Made by a program: the position numbers and the translations under genes. Under the pieces are notes generated by a model that worked only from the letters and a program-made list of their open reading frames with translations, was not told where the DNA came from and ran no database searches. Positions 34,301 through 49,300 of a stretch of DNA of 64,000 nucleotides are shown piece by piece (the stretch's first letter is position 1; the number at the start of each line of letters is the position of its first letter). Origin of the DNA: Tipula vernalis. Taxonomy: Eukaryota > Arthropoda > Insecta > Diptera > Tipulidae. The stretch spans positions 24,551,409 through 24,615,408 of the forward strand of contig OY282558.1 in the NCBI GenBank assembly GCA_958295665.1, in the 5' to 3' direction.

Positions 34301-37300
34301 TGTAATTGCTGTGACAATTTTCATTTTGATTGCTCGATTATTTCTAAACATTTCTTAGAAAATTCAATTTTATTGAAAATCAACTGTGCTATAGCCCACA
34401 AGTTTTTGGGCGGCAAAAATCTAAAATGGTCCGATTACGATGATCGATACCTCTATCAATAGGTTTCGGGATCTGTAATTGCTGTGACAATTTTCATTTT
34501 GATTGCTCGATGATTTCTAAACATTTCTTAGAAAATTCAATTTTATTGAAAATCAACTGTGCTATAGCCCACAAGTTTTTGGGCGGCACAAATCTAAAAT
34601 GGCCCGATTACGATGGTTGATACCTCTATCAATAGGTTTCGGGACCTGTAATTGCTGTGACGATTTTCATTTTGATTGCTCAATTATTTCTAAACATTTC
34701 TTAGAAAATTCAATTTTATTGAAAATCAACTGTGCTATAGCCCACAAGTTTTTGGGCGGCAAAAATCTAAAATGGCCCGATTACGATGGTTGATACCTCT
34801 ATCAATAGGTTTCGGGACCTGTAATTGCTGTGACAATTTTCATTTTGATTGCTCGATTATTTCTAAACATTTCTTAGAAAATTCAATTTTATTTAAAATC
34901 AACTGTGCTATAGCCCACAAGTTTTTGGGCGGCAAAAATCTAAAATGGCCCGATTACGATGGTTGATACCTCTATCAATAGGTTTCGGGACCTGTAATTG
35001 CTGTGACAATTTTCATTTTGATTGCTCGATTATTTCTAAACATTTCTTAGAAAATTCAATTTTATTGAAAATCAACTGTGCTATAGCCCACAAGTTTTTG
35101 GGCGGCAAAAATATAAAATGGTCCGATTACGATGATCGATACCTCTATCAATAGGTTTCGGGATCTGTAATTGCTGTGACAATTTTCATTTTGATTGCTC
35201 GATAATTTCTAAACATTTCTTAGAAAATTCAATTTTATTGAAAATCAACTGTGCTATAGCCCACAAGTTTTTGGGCGGCAAAAATCTAAAATGGCCCGAT
35301 TACGATGGTTGATACCTCTATCAATAGGTTTCGGGACCTGTAATTGCTGTGACGATTTTCATTTTGATTGCTCGATTATTTCTAAACATTTCTTAGAAAA
35401 TTCAATTTTATTTAAAATCAACTGTGCTATAGCCCACAAGTTTTTGGGCGGCAAAAATCTAAAATGGCCCGATTACGATGGTTGATACCTCTATCAATAG
35501 GTTTCGGGACCTGTAATTGCTGTGACAATTTTCATTTTGATTGCTCGATTATTTCTAAACATTTCTTAGAAAATTCAATTTTATTGAAAATCAACTGTGC
35601 TATAGCCCACAAGTTTTTGGGCGGCAAAAATCTAAAATGGCCCGATTACGATGGTTGATACCTCTATCAATAGGTTTCGGGACCTGTAATTGCTGTGACG
35701 ATTTTCATTTTGATTGCTCGATTATTTATAAACATTTCTTAGAAAATTCAATTTTATTGAAAATCAACTGTGCTATAGCCCACAAGTTTTTGGGCGGCAA
35801 AAATATAAAATGGTCCGATTACGATGATCGATACCTCTATCAATAGGTTTCGGGATCTGTAATTGCTGTGACAATTTTCATTTTGATTGCTCGATTATTT
35901 CTAAACATTTCTTAGAAAATTCAATTTTATTGAAAATCAACTGTGCTATAGCCCACAAGTTTTTGGGCGGCAAAAATCTAAAATGGTCCGATTACGATGG
36001 TCGATACCTCTATCAATAGGTTTCGGGATCTGTAATTGCTGTGACAATTTTCATTTTGATTGCTCGATGATTTCTAAACATTTCTTAGAAAATTCAATTT
36101 TATTGAAAATCAACTGTGCTATAGCCCACAAGTTTTTGGGCGGCAAAAATCTAAATTGGCCCGATTACGATGGTTGATACCTCTATCAATAGGTTTCGGG
36201 ACCTGTAATTGCTGTGACAATTTTCATTTTGATTGCTCGATTATTTCTAAACATTTCTTAGAAAATTCAATTTTATTTAAAATCAACTGTGCCCACAAGT
36301 TTTTGGGCGGCAAAAATCTAAAATGGCCCGATTACGATGGTTGATACCTCTATCAATAGGTTTCGGGACCTGTAATTGCTGTGACAATTTTCATTTTGAT
36401 TGCTCGATTATTTCTAAACATTTCTTAGAAAATTCAATTTTATTGAAAATCAACTGTGCTATAGCCCACAAGTTTTTGGGCGGCAAAAATCTAAAATGGT
36501 CCGATTACGATGGTCGATACCTCTATCAATAGGTTTCGGGATCTGTAATTGCTGTGACAATTTTCATTTTGATTGCTCGATGATTTCTAAACATTTCTTA
36601 GAAAATTCAATTTTATTGAAAATCAACTGTGCTATAGCCCACAAGTTTTTGGGCGGCAAAAATCTAAATTGGCCCGATTACGATGGTTGATACCTCTATC
36701 AATAGGTTTCGGGACCTGTAATTGCTGTGACAATTTTCATTTTGATTGCTCGATTATTTCTAAACATTTCTTAGAAAATTCAATTTTATTTAAAATCAAC
36801 TGTGCTATAGCCCACAAGTTTTTGGGCGGCAAAAATCTAAAATGGCCCGATTACGATGGTTGATACCTCTATCAATAGGTTTCGGGACCTGTAATTGCTG
36901 TGACAATTTTCATTTTGATTGATCGATTATTTCTAAACATTTCTTAGAAAATTCAATTTTATTGAAAATCAACTGTGCTATAGCCCACAAGTTTTTGGGC
37001 GGCAAAAATCTAAAATGGCCCGATTACGATGGTTGATACCTCTATCAATAGGTTTCGGGACCTGTAATTGCTGTGACGATTTTCATTTTGATTGCTCGAT
37101 TATTTCTAAACATTTCTTAGAAAATTCAATTTTATTTAAAATCAACTGTGCTATAGCCCACAAGTTTTTGGGCGGCAAAAATCTAAAATGGCCCGATTAC
37201 GATGGTTGATACCTCTATCAATAGGTTTCGGGACCTGTAATTGCTGTGACAATTTTCATTTTGATTGCTCGATTATTTCTAAACATTTCTTAGAAAATTC

Positions 37301-40300
37301 AATTTTATTGAAAATCAACTGTGCTATAGCCCACAAGTTTTTGGGCGGCAAAAATCTAAAATGGTCCGATTACGATGGTCGATACCTCTGTCAATAGGTT
37401 TCGGGATCTGTAATTGCTGTGACAATTTTCATTTTGATTGCTCGATGATTTCTAAACATTTTTTAGAAAATTCAATTTTATTGAAAATCAACTGTGCTAT
37501 AGCCCACAAGTTTTTGGGCGGCAAAAATCTAAATTGGCCCGATTACGATGGTTGATACCTCTATCAATAGGTTTCGGGACCTGTAATTGCTGTGACAATT
37601 TTCATTTTGATTGCTCGATTATTTCTAAACATTTCTTAGAAAATTCAATTTTATTTAAAATCAACTGTGCTATAGCCCACAAGTTTTTGGGCGGCAAAAA
37701 TCTAAAATGGCCCGATTACGATGGTTGATACCTCTATCAATAGGTTTCGGGACCTGTAATTGCTGTGACAATTTTCATTTTGATTGCTCGATTATTTCTA
37801 AACATTTCTTAGAAAATTCAATTTTATTGAAAATCAACTGTGCTATAGCCCACAAGTTTTTGGGCGGCAAAAATCTAAAATGGTCCGATTACGATGATCG
37901 ATACCTCTATCAATAGGTTTCGGGATCTGTAATTGCTGTGACAATTTTCATTTTGATTGCTCGATAATTTCTAAACATTTCTTAGAAAATTCAATTTTAA
38001 TGAAAATCAACTGTGCTATAGCCCACAAGTTTTTGGGCGGCAAAAATCTAAAATGGCCCGATTACGATGGTTGATACCTCTATCAATAGGTTTCGGGACC
38101 TGTAATTGCTGTGACGATTTTCATTTTGATTGCTCGATTATTTCTAAACATTTCTTAGAAAATTCAATTTTATTGAAAATCAACTGTGCTATAGCCCACA
38201 AGTTTTTGGGCGGCAAAAATCTAAAATGGCCCGATTACGATGGTTGATACCTCTATCAATAGGTTTCGGGACCTGTAATTGCTGTGACAATTTTCATTTT
38301 GATTGCTCGATTATTTCTAAACATTTCTTAGAAAATTCAATTTTATTTAAAATCAACTGTGCTATAGCCCACAAGTTTTTGGGCGGCAAAAATCTAAAAT
38401 GGCCCGATTACGATGGTTGATACCTCTATCAATAGGTTTCGGGACCTGTAATTGCTGTGACAATTTTCATTTTGATTGCTCGATTATTTCTAAACATTTC
38501 TTAGAAAATTCAATTTTATTGAAAATCAACTGTGCTATAGCCCACAAGTTTTTGGGCGGCAAAAATCTAAAATGGTCCGATTACGATGGTTGATACCTCT
38601 ATCAATAGTTTTCGGGACCTGTAATTGCTGTGACAATTTTCATTTTGATTGCTCGATTATTTCTAAACATTTCTTAGAAAATTCAATTTTATTGAAAATC
38701 AACTGTGCTATAGCCCACAAGTTTTTGGGCGGCAAAAATCTAAAATGGTCCGATTACGATGATCGATACCTCTATCAATAGGTTTCGGGATCTGTAATTG
38801 CTGTGACAATTTTCATTTTGATTGCTCGATGATTTCTAAACATTTCTTAGAAAATTCAATTTTATTGAAAATCAACTGTGCTATAGCCCACAAGTTTTTG
38901 GGCGGCAAAAATCTAAAATGGCCCGATTACGATGGTTGATACCTCTATCAATAGGTTTCGGGACCTGTAATTGCTGTGACGATTTTCATTTTGATTGCTC
39001 GATTATTTCTAAACATTTCTTAGAAAATTCAATTTTATTGAAAATCAACTGTGCTATAGCCCACAAGTTTTTGGGCGGCAAAAATCTAAAATGGTCCGAT
39101 TACGATGGTTGATACCTCTATCAATAGGTTTCGGGACCTGTAATTGCTGTGACAATTTTCATTTTGATTGCTCGATTATTTCTAAACATTTCTTAGAAAA
39201 TTCAATTTTATTGAAAATCAACTGTGCTATAGCCCACAAGTTTTTGGGCGGCAAAAATCTAAAATGGTCCGATTACGATGATCGATACCTCTATCAATAG
39301 GTTTCGGGATCTGTAATTGCTGTGACAATTTTCATTTTGATTGCTCGATGATTTCTAAACATTTCTTAGAAAATTCAATTTTATTGAAAATCAACTGTGC
39401 TATAGCCCACAAGTTTTTGGGCGGCAAAAATCTAAAATGGCCCGATTACGATGGTTGATACCTCTATCAATAGGTTTCGGGACCTGTAATTGCTGTGACG
39501 ATTTTCATTTTGATTGCTCGATTATTTCTAAACATTTCTTAGAAAATTCAATTTTATTGAAAATCAACTGTGCTATAGCCCACAAGTTTTTGGGCGGCAA
39601 AAATCTAAAATGGCCCGATTACGATGGTTGATACCTCTATCAATAGGTTTCGGGACCTGTAATTGCTGTGACAATTTTCATTTTGATTGCTCGATTATTT
39701 CTAAACATTTCTTAGAAAATTCAATTTTATTTAAAATCAACTGTGCTATAGCCCACAAGTTTTTGGGCGGCAAAAATCTAAAATGGCCCGATTACGATGG
39801 TTGATACCTCTATCAATAGGTTTCGGGACCTGTAATTGCTGTGACAATTTTCATTTTGATTGCTCGATTATTTCTAAACATTTCTTAGAAAATTCAATTT
39901 TATTGAAAATCAACTGTGCTATAGCCCACAAGTTTTTGGGCGGCAAAAATCTAAAATGGTCCGATTACGATGATCGATACCTCTATCAATAGGTTTCGGG
40001 ATCTGTAATTGCTGTGACAATTTTCATTTTGATTGCTCGATGATTTCTAAACATTTCTTAGAAAATTCAATTTTATTGAAAATCAACTGTGCTATAGCCC
40101 ACAAGTTTTTGGGCGGCAAAAATCTAAAATGGCCCGATTACGATGGTTGATACCTCTATCAATAGGTTTCGGGACCTGTAATTGCTGTGACGATTTTCAT
40201 TTTGATTGCTCGATTATTTCTAAACATTTCTTAGAAAATTCAATTTTATTGAAAATCAACTGTGCTATAGCCCACAAGTTTTTGGGCGGCAAAAATCTAA

Positions 40301-43300
40301 AATGGTCCGATTACGATGGTCGATACCTCTATCAATAGGTTTCGGGATCTGTAATTGCTGTGACAATTTTCATTTTGATTGCTCGATGATTTCTAAACAT
40401 TTCTTAGAAAATTCAATTTTATTGAAAATCAACTGTGCTATAGCCCACAAGTTTTTGGGCGGCAAAAATCTAAATTGGCCCGATTACGATGGTTGATACC
40501 TCTATCAATAGGTTTCGGGACCTGTAATTGCTGTGACAATTTTCATTTTGATTGCTCGATTATTTCTAAACATTTCTTAGAAAATTCAATTTTATTTAAA
40601 ATCAACTGTGCTATAGCCCACAAGTTTTTGGGCGGCAAAAATCTAAAATGGCCCGATTACGATGGTTGATACCTCTATCAGTAGGTTTCGGGACCTGTAA
40701 TTGCTGTGACAATTTTCATTTTGATTGCTCGATTATTTCTAAACATTTCTTAGAAAATTCAATTTTATTGAAAATCAACTGTGCTATAGCCCACAAGTTT
40801 TTGGGCGGCAAAAATCTAAAATGGTCCGATTACGATGGTCGATACCTCTATCAATAGGTTTCGGGATCTGTAATTGCTGTGACAATTTTCATTTTGATTG
40901 CTCGATGATTTCTAAACATTTCTTAGAAAATTCAATTTTATTTAAAATCAACTGTGCTATAGCCCACAAGTTTTTGGGCGGCAAAAATCTAAATTGGCCC
41001 GATTACGATGGTTGATACCTCTATCAATAGGTTTCGGGACCTGTAATTGCTGTGACAATTTTCATTTTGATTGCTCGATTATTTCTAAACATTTCTTAGA
41101 AAATTCAATTTTATTTAAAATCAACTGTGCTATAGCCCACAAGTTTTTGGGCGGCAAAAATATAAAATGGCCCGATTACGATGGTTGATACCTCTATCAA
41201 TAGGTTTCGGGACCTGTAATTGCTGTGACAATTTTCATTTTGATTGCTCGATTATTTCTAAACATTTCTTAGAAAATTCAATTTTATTGAAAATCAACTG
41301 TGCTATAGCCCACAAGTTTTTGGGCGGCAAAAATCTAAAATGGTCCGATTACGATGATCGATACCTCTATCAATAGGTTTCGGGATCTGTAATTGCTGTG
41401 ACAATTTTCATTTTGATTGCTCGATGATTTCTAAACATTGCTTAGAAAATTCAATTTTATTGAAAATCAACTGTGCTATAGCCCACAAGTTTTTGGGCGG
41501 CAAAAATCTAAAATGGCCCGATTACGATGGTTGATACCTCTATCAATAGGTTTCGGGACCTGTAATTGCTGTGACAATTTTCATTTTGATTGCTCGATGA
41601 TTTCTAAACATTTCTTAGAAAATTCAATTTTATTGAAAATCAACTGTGCTATAGCCCACAAGTTTTTGGGCGGCAAAAATCTAAAATGGTCCGATTACGA
41701 TGGTCGATACCTCTATCAATAGGTTTCGGGATCTGTAATTGCTGTGACAATTTTCATTTTGATTGCTCGATGATTTCTAAACATTTCTTAGAAAATTCAA
41801 TTTTATTGAAAATCAACTGTGCTATAGCCCACAAGTTTTTGGGCGGCAAAAATCTAAATTGGCCCGATTACGATGGTTGATACCTCTATCAATAGGTTTC
41901 GGGACCTGTAATTGCTGTGACAATTTTCATTTTAATTGCTCGATGATTTCTAAACATTTCTTAGAAAATTCAATTTTATTGAAAATCAACTGTGCTATAG
42001 CCCACAAGTTTTTGGGCGGCAAAAATCTAAAATGCTCCGATTACGATGGTTGATACCTCTATCAATAGGTTTCGGGACCTGTAATTGCTATGACGATTTT
42101 CATTTTGATTGCTCGAGTATTTCTAAACATTTCTTAGAAAATTCAATTTTATTGAAAATCAACTGTGCTATAGCCCACAAGTTTTTGGGCGGCAAAAATC
42201 TAAAATGGTCCGATTACGATGGTCGATACCTCTATCAATAGGTTTCGGGATCTGTAATTGCTGTGACAATTTTCATTTTGATTGCTCGATGATTTCTAAA
42301 CATTTCTTAGAAAATTCAATTTTATTGAAAATCAACTGTGCTATAGCCCACAAGTTTTTGGGCGGCAAAAATCTAAAATGGCCCGATTACGATGGTTGAT
42401 ACCTCTATCAATAGGTTTCGGGACCTGTAATTGCTGTGACAATTTTCATTTTGATTGCTCGATTATTTCTAAACATTTCTTAGAAAATTCAATTTTATTG
42501 AAAATCAACTGTGCTATAGCCCACAAGTTTTTGGGCGGCAAAAATCTAAAATGGTCCGATTACGATGATCGATACCTCTATCAATAGGTTTCGGGATCTG
42601 TAATTGCTGTGACAATTTTCATTTTGATTGCTCGATGATTTCTAAACATTTCTTAGAAAATTCAATTTTATTGAAAATCAACTGTGCTATAGCCCACAAG
42701 TTTTTGGGCGGCAAAAATCTAAAATGGCCCGATTACGATGGTTGATACCTCTATCAATAGGTTTCGGGACCTGTAATTGCTGTGACGATTTTCATTTTGA
42801 TTGCTCGATTATTTCTAAACATTTCTTAGAAAATTCAATTTTATTGAAAATCAACTGTGCTATAGCCCACAAGTTTTTGGGCGGCAAAAATCTAAAATGG
42901 TCCGATTACGATGGTCGATACCTCTATCAATAGGTTTCGGGATCTGTAATTGCTGTGACAATTTTCATTTTGATTGCTCGATGATTTCTAAACATTTCTT
43001 AGAAAATTCAATTTTATTGAAAATCAACTGTGCTATAGCCCACAAGTTTTTGGGCGGCAAAAATCTAAATTGGCCCGATTACGATGGTTGATACCTCTAT
43101 CAATAGGTTTCGGGACCTGTAATTGCTGTGACAATTTTCATTTTGATTGCTCGATTATTTCTAAACATTTCTTAGAAAATTCAATTTTATTGAAAATCAA
43201 CTGTGCTATAGCCCACAAGTTTTTGGGCGGCAAAAATCTAAAATGGTCCGATTACGATGATCGATACCTCTATCAATAGGTTTCGGGATCTGTAATTGCT

Positions 43301-46219
43301 GTGACAATTTTCATTTTGATTGCTCGATGATTTCTAAACATTTCTTAGAAAATTCAATTTTATTGAAAATCAACTGTGCTATAGCCCACAAGTTTTTGGG
43401 CGGCAAAAATCTAAAATGGCCCGATTACGATGGTTGATACCTCTATCAATAGGTTTCGGGACCTGTAATTGCTGTGACGATTTTCATTTTGATTGCTCGA
43501 TTATTTCTAAACATTTCTTAGAAAATTCAATTTTATTGAAAATCAACTGTGCTATAGCCCACAAGTTTTTGGGCGGCAAAAATCTAAAATGGCCCGATTA
43601 CGATGGTTGATACCTCTATCAATAGGTTTCGGGACCTGTAATTGCTGTGACAATTTTCATTTTGATTGCTCGATTATTTCTAAACATTTCTTAGAAAATT
43701 CAATTTTATTTAAAATCAACTGTGCTATAGCCCACAAGTTTTTGGGCGGCAAAAATCTAAAATGGCCCGATTACGATGGTTGATACCTCTATCAATAGGT
43801 TTCGGGACCTGTAATTGCTGTGACAATTTTCATTTTGATTGCTCGATTATTTCTAAACATTTCTTAGAAAATTCAATTTTATTGAAAATCAACTGTGCTA
43901 TAGCCCACAAGTTTTTGGGCGGCAAAAATCTAAAATGGTCCGATTACGATGATCGATACCTCTATCAATAGGTTTCGGGATCTGTAATTGCTGTGACAAT
44001 TTTCATTTTGATTGCTCGATGATTTCTAAACATTTCTTAGAAAATTCAATTTTATTGAAAATCAACTGTGCTATAGCCCACAAGTTTTTGGGCGGCAAAA
44101 ATCTAAAATGGCCCGATTACGATGGTTGATACCTCTATCAATAGGTTTCGGGACCTGTAATTGCTGTGACGATTTTCATTTTGATTGCTCGATTATTTCT
44201 AAACATTTCTTAGAAAATTCAATTTTATTGAAAATCAACTGTGCTATAGCCCACAAGTTTTTGGGCGGCAAAAATCTAAAATGGTCCGATTACGATGGTC
44301 GATACCTCTATCAATAGGTTTCGGGATCTGTAATTGCTGTGACAATTTTCATTTTGATTGCTCGATGATTTCTAAACATTTCTTAGAAAATTCAATTTTA
44401 TTGAAAATCAACTGTGCTATAGCCCACAAGTTTTTGGGCGGCAAAAATCTAAATTGGCCCGATTACGATGGTTGATACCTCTATCAATAGGTTTCGGGAC
44501 CTGTAATTGCTGTGACAATTTTCATTTTGATTGCTCGATTATTTCTAAACATTTCTTAGAAAATTCAATTTTATTTAAAATCAACTGTGCTATAGCCCAC
44601 AAGTTTTTGGGCGGCAAAAATCTAAAATGGCCCGATTACGATGGTTGATACCTCTATCAATAGGTTTCGGGACCTGTAATTGCTGTGACAATTTTCATTT
44701 TGATTGCTCGATTATTTCTAAACATTTCTTAGAAAATTCAATTTTATTGAAAATCAACTGTGCTATAGCCCACAAGTTTTTGGGCGGCAAAAATCTAAAA
44801 TGGCCCGATTACGATGGTTGATACCTCTATCAATAGGTTTCGGACCTGTAATTGCTGTGACGATTTTCATTTTGATTGCTCGATTATTTCTAAACATTTC
44901 TTAGAAAATTCAATTTTATTGAAAATCAACTGTGCTATAGCCCACAAGTTTTTGGGCGGCAAAAATCTAAAATGGCCCGATTACGATGGTTGATACCTCT
45001 ATCAATAGGTTTCGGGACCTGTAATTGCTGTGACAATTTTCATTTTGATTGCTCGATTATTTCTAAACATTTCTTAGAAAATTCAATTTTATTTAAAATC
45101 AACTGTGCTATAGCCCACAAGTTTTTGGGCGGCAAAAATCTAAAATGGCCCGATTACGATGGTTGATACCTCTATCAATAGGTTTCGGGACCTGTAATTG
45201 CTGTGACAATTTTCATTTTGATTGCTCGATTATTTCTAAACATTTCTTAGAAAATTCAATTTTATTTAAAATCAACTGTGCTATAGCCCACAAGTTTTTG
45301 GGCGGCAAAAATCTAAAATGGCCCGATTACGATGGTTGATACCTCTATCAATAGGTTTCGGGACCTGTAATTGCTGTGACAATTTTCATTTTGATTGCTC
45401 GATTATTTCTAAACATTTCTTAGAAAATTCAATTTTATTGAAAATCAACTGTGCTATAGCCCACAAGTTTTTGGGCGGCAAAAATCTAAAATGGTCCGAT
45501 TACGATGGTCGATACCTCTATCAATAGGTTTCGGGATCTGTAATTGCTGTGACAATTTTCATTTTGATTGCTCGATGATTTCTGAACATTTCTTAGAAAA
45601 TTCAATTTTATTGAAAATCAACTGTGCTATAGCCCACAAGTTTTTGGGCGGCAAAAATCTAAAATGGTCCGATTACGATGGTCGATACCTCTATCAATAG
45701 GTTTCGGGATCTGTAATTGCTGTGACAATTTTCATTTTTATTGCTCGATGATTTCTAAACATTTCTTAGAAAATTCAATTTTATTGAAAATCAACTGTGC
45801 TATAGCCCACAAGTTTTTGGGCGGCAAAAATCTAAATTGGCCCGATTACGATGGTTGATACCTCTATCAATAGGTTTCGGGACCTGTAATTGCTGTGACA
45901 ATTTTCATTTTGATTGCTCGATTATTTCTAAACATTTCTTAGAAAATTCAATTTTATTTAAAATCAACTGTGCTATAGCCCACAAGTTTTTGGGCGGCAA
46001 AAATCTAAAATGGCCCGATTACGATGGTTGATACCTCTATCAATAGGTTTCGGGACCTGTTATTGCTGTGACAATTTTCATTTTGATTGCTCGATGATTT
46101 CTAAACATTTCTTAGAAAATTCAATTTTATTGAAAATCAACTGTGCTATAGCCCACAAGTTTTCGGGCGGCAAAAATCTAAAATGGTCCGATTACGATGA
46201 TCGATACCTCTATCAATAG
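31312..46219 (+). repeat. 519-bp higher-order repeat region (three monomer types in order)
   Basis: Three unit types alternate. Type 1 has GTCGATACC or ATCGATACC, GGGATCTG and CGATGATTTC; type 2 has ATTTAAAATC; type 3 has ATTGAAAATC and ATGGTCC at its end. The ATTTAAAATC marker returns at about 31604, 32123, 32642, 33161, 33680 and 34199, exactly 519 apart. Later, extra units give steps of 692 or, at 36290, a 6-bp-shorter step. Type 1 units are the ones in which TTG before ATACC has become GTC or ATC. Confidence 0.85.
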
Positions 46220-46355
46220 GTTTCGGGATCTGTAATTGCTGTGACAATTTTCATTTTGATTGCTCGATGATTTCTAAACATTTCTTAGAAAATTCAATTT
46301 TATTGAAAATCAACTGTGCTATAGCCCACAAGTTTTTGGGCGGCAAAAATCTAAA

Positions 46356-49300
46356 ATGGCCCGATTACGATGGTTGATACCTCTATCAATAGGTTTCGGG
46401 ACCTGTAATTGCTGTGACAATTTTCATTTTGATTGCTCGATTATTTCTAAACATTTCTTAGAAAATTCAATTTTATTGAAAATCAACTGTGCTATAGCCC
46501 ACAAGTTTTTGGGCGGCAAAAATCTAAAATGCTCCGATTACGATGGTCGATACCTCTATCAATAGGTTTCGAGACCTGTAATTGCTGTGACAATTTTCAT
46601 TTTGATTGCTCGATGATTTCTAAACATTTCTTAGAAAATTCAATTTTATTGAAAATCAACTGTGCTATAGCCCACAAGTTTTTGGGCGGCAAAAATCTAA
46701 AATGGTCCGATTACGATGGTTGATACCTCTATCAATAGGTTTCGGGACCTGTAATTGCTGTGACAATTTTCATTTTGATTGATCGATTATTTCTAAACAT
46801 TTCTTAGAAAATTCAATTTTATTGAAAATCAACTGTGCTATAGCCCACAAGTTTTTGGGCGGCACAAATCTAAAATGGTCCGATAACGATCATCTCTATC
46901 AATAGGTTTCGGGACCTGTAATTGCTGTGACAATTTTCATTTTGATTGATCGATTATTTCTAAACATTTCTTAGAAAATTCAATTTTATTGAAAATCAAC
47001 TGTGCTATAGCCCACAAGTTTTTGGGCGGCACAAATCTAAAATGGTCCGATAACGATCATCTCTATCAATAGGTTTCGGGACCTGTAATTGCTGTGACAA
47101 TTTTCATTTTGATTGCTCGATTATTTCTAAACATTTCTTAGAAAATTCAATTTTATTGAAAATCAACTGTGCTATAGCCCACAAGTTTTTGGGCGGCAAA
47201 AATCTAAAATGGTCCGATTACGATGGTCGATACCTCTATCAATAGGTTTCGGGATCTGTAATTGCTGTGACAATTTTCATTTTTATTGCTCGATTATTTC
47301 TAAACATTTCTTAGAAAATTCAATTTTATTGAAAATCAACTGTGCTATAGCCCACAAGTTTTTGGGCGGCAAAAATCTAAAATGGTCCGATTACGATGGT
47401 CGATACCTCTATCAATAGGTTTCGGGATCTGTAATTGCTGTGACAATTTTCATTTTGATTGCTCGATGATTTCTAAACATTTCTTAGAAAATTCAATTTT
47501 ATTGAAAATCAACTGTGCTATAGCCCACAAGTTTTTGGGCGGCAAAAATCTAAAATGCTCCGATTACGATGGTTGATACCTCTATCAATAGGTTTCGGGA
47601 CCTGCAATTGCTGTGACAATTTTCATTTTGATTGCTCGATTATTTCTAAACATTTCTTAGAAAATTCAATTTTATTGAAAATCAACTGTGCTATAGCCCA
47701 CAAGTTTTTGGGCGCAAAAAATCTAAAATGGCCCGATTATGATGGTTGATACCTCTATTAATAGGTTTCGGGACCTGTAATTGCTGTGACAATTTTCATT
47801 TTCATTGCTCGATTATTTCTAAACATTTCTTAGAAAATTCAATTTTGTTGAAAATCAACTGTGCTATAAACCCTCAAGTTTTTGGGCGGCAAAAATCTAA
47901 AATGGTCCGATTACGATGGTTGATACCTCTATCAATAGGTTTCGGGACCTGTAATTGCTGTGACGATTTTCATTTTGATTGCTCGATTATTTCTAAACAT
48001 TTCTTAGAAAATTCAATTTTATTGAAAACCAACTGTGCTATAGCCCACAAGTTTTTGGGCGGTAAAAATCTAAAATGCTCCGATTACGATGGTTGATACC
48101 TCAATCAATAGGTTTCGGGACCTGTAATTGCTGTGACGATTTTCATTTTGATTGCTCGATTATTTCTAAACATTTCTTAGAAAATTCAATTTTATTGAAA
48201 ATCAACTGTGCTGTAGCCCACAAGTTTTTGGGCGGCAAAAATCTAAAATGGCCCGATTATGATGGTTGATACCTCTATCAATAGGTTTCGGGACCTGTAA
48301 TTGCTGTGACAATTTTCATTTTGATTGCTCGATTATTTCTAAACATTTCTTAGAAAATTCAATTTTATTGAAAATCAACTGTGCTTTAGCCCACAAGTTT
48401 TTGGGCGGCAAAAATCTAAAATGGTCCGATTACGATGGTTGATACCTCTATCAATAGGTTTCGGGAGCTGTAATTGCTGTGACGATTTTCATTTTGATTG
48501 CTCGATTATTTCTAAACATTTCTTAGAAAATTCAATTTTATTGAAAACCAACTGTGCTATAGCCCACAAGTTTTTGGGCGGTAAAAATCTAAAATGCTCC
48601 TAATACGATGGTTGATACCTCAATCAATAGGTTTCGGGACCTGTAATTGCTGTGACGATTTTCATTTTGATTGCTCGATTATTTCTAAACATTTCTTAGA
48701 AAATTCAATTTTATTGAAAATCAACTGTGCTGTAGCCCACAAGTTTTTGGGCGGCAAAAATCTAAAATGGCCCGATTATGATGGTTGATACCTCTATCAA
48801 TAGGTTTCGGGACCTGTAATTGCTGTGACAATTTTCATTTTGATTGCTCGATTATTTCTAAACATTTCTTAGAAAATTCAATTTTATTGAAAATCAACTG
48901 TGCTTTAGCCCACAAGTTTTTGGGCGGCAAAAATCTAAAATGGTCCGATTACGATGGTTGATACCTCTATCAATAGGTTTCGGGATCTGTAATTGCTGTG
49001 ACGATTTTCATTTTCATTGCTCGATTATTTCTAAACATTTCTTAGAAAATTCAATTTTATTGAAAATCAACTGTGCTGTAGCCCACAAGTTTTTGGGCGG
49101 CAAAAATCTAAAATGGCCCGATTATGATGGTTGATACCTCTATCAATAGGTTTCGGGACCTGCAATTGCTGTGACAATTTTCATTTTGATTGCTCGATTA
49201 TTTCTAAACATTTCTTAGAAAATTCAATTTTATTGAAAATCAACTGTGCTTTAGCCCACAAGTTTTTGGGCGGCAAAAATCTAAAATGGTCCGATTACGA

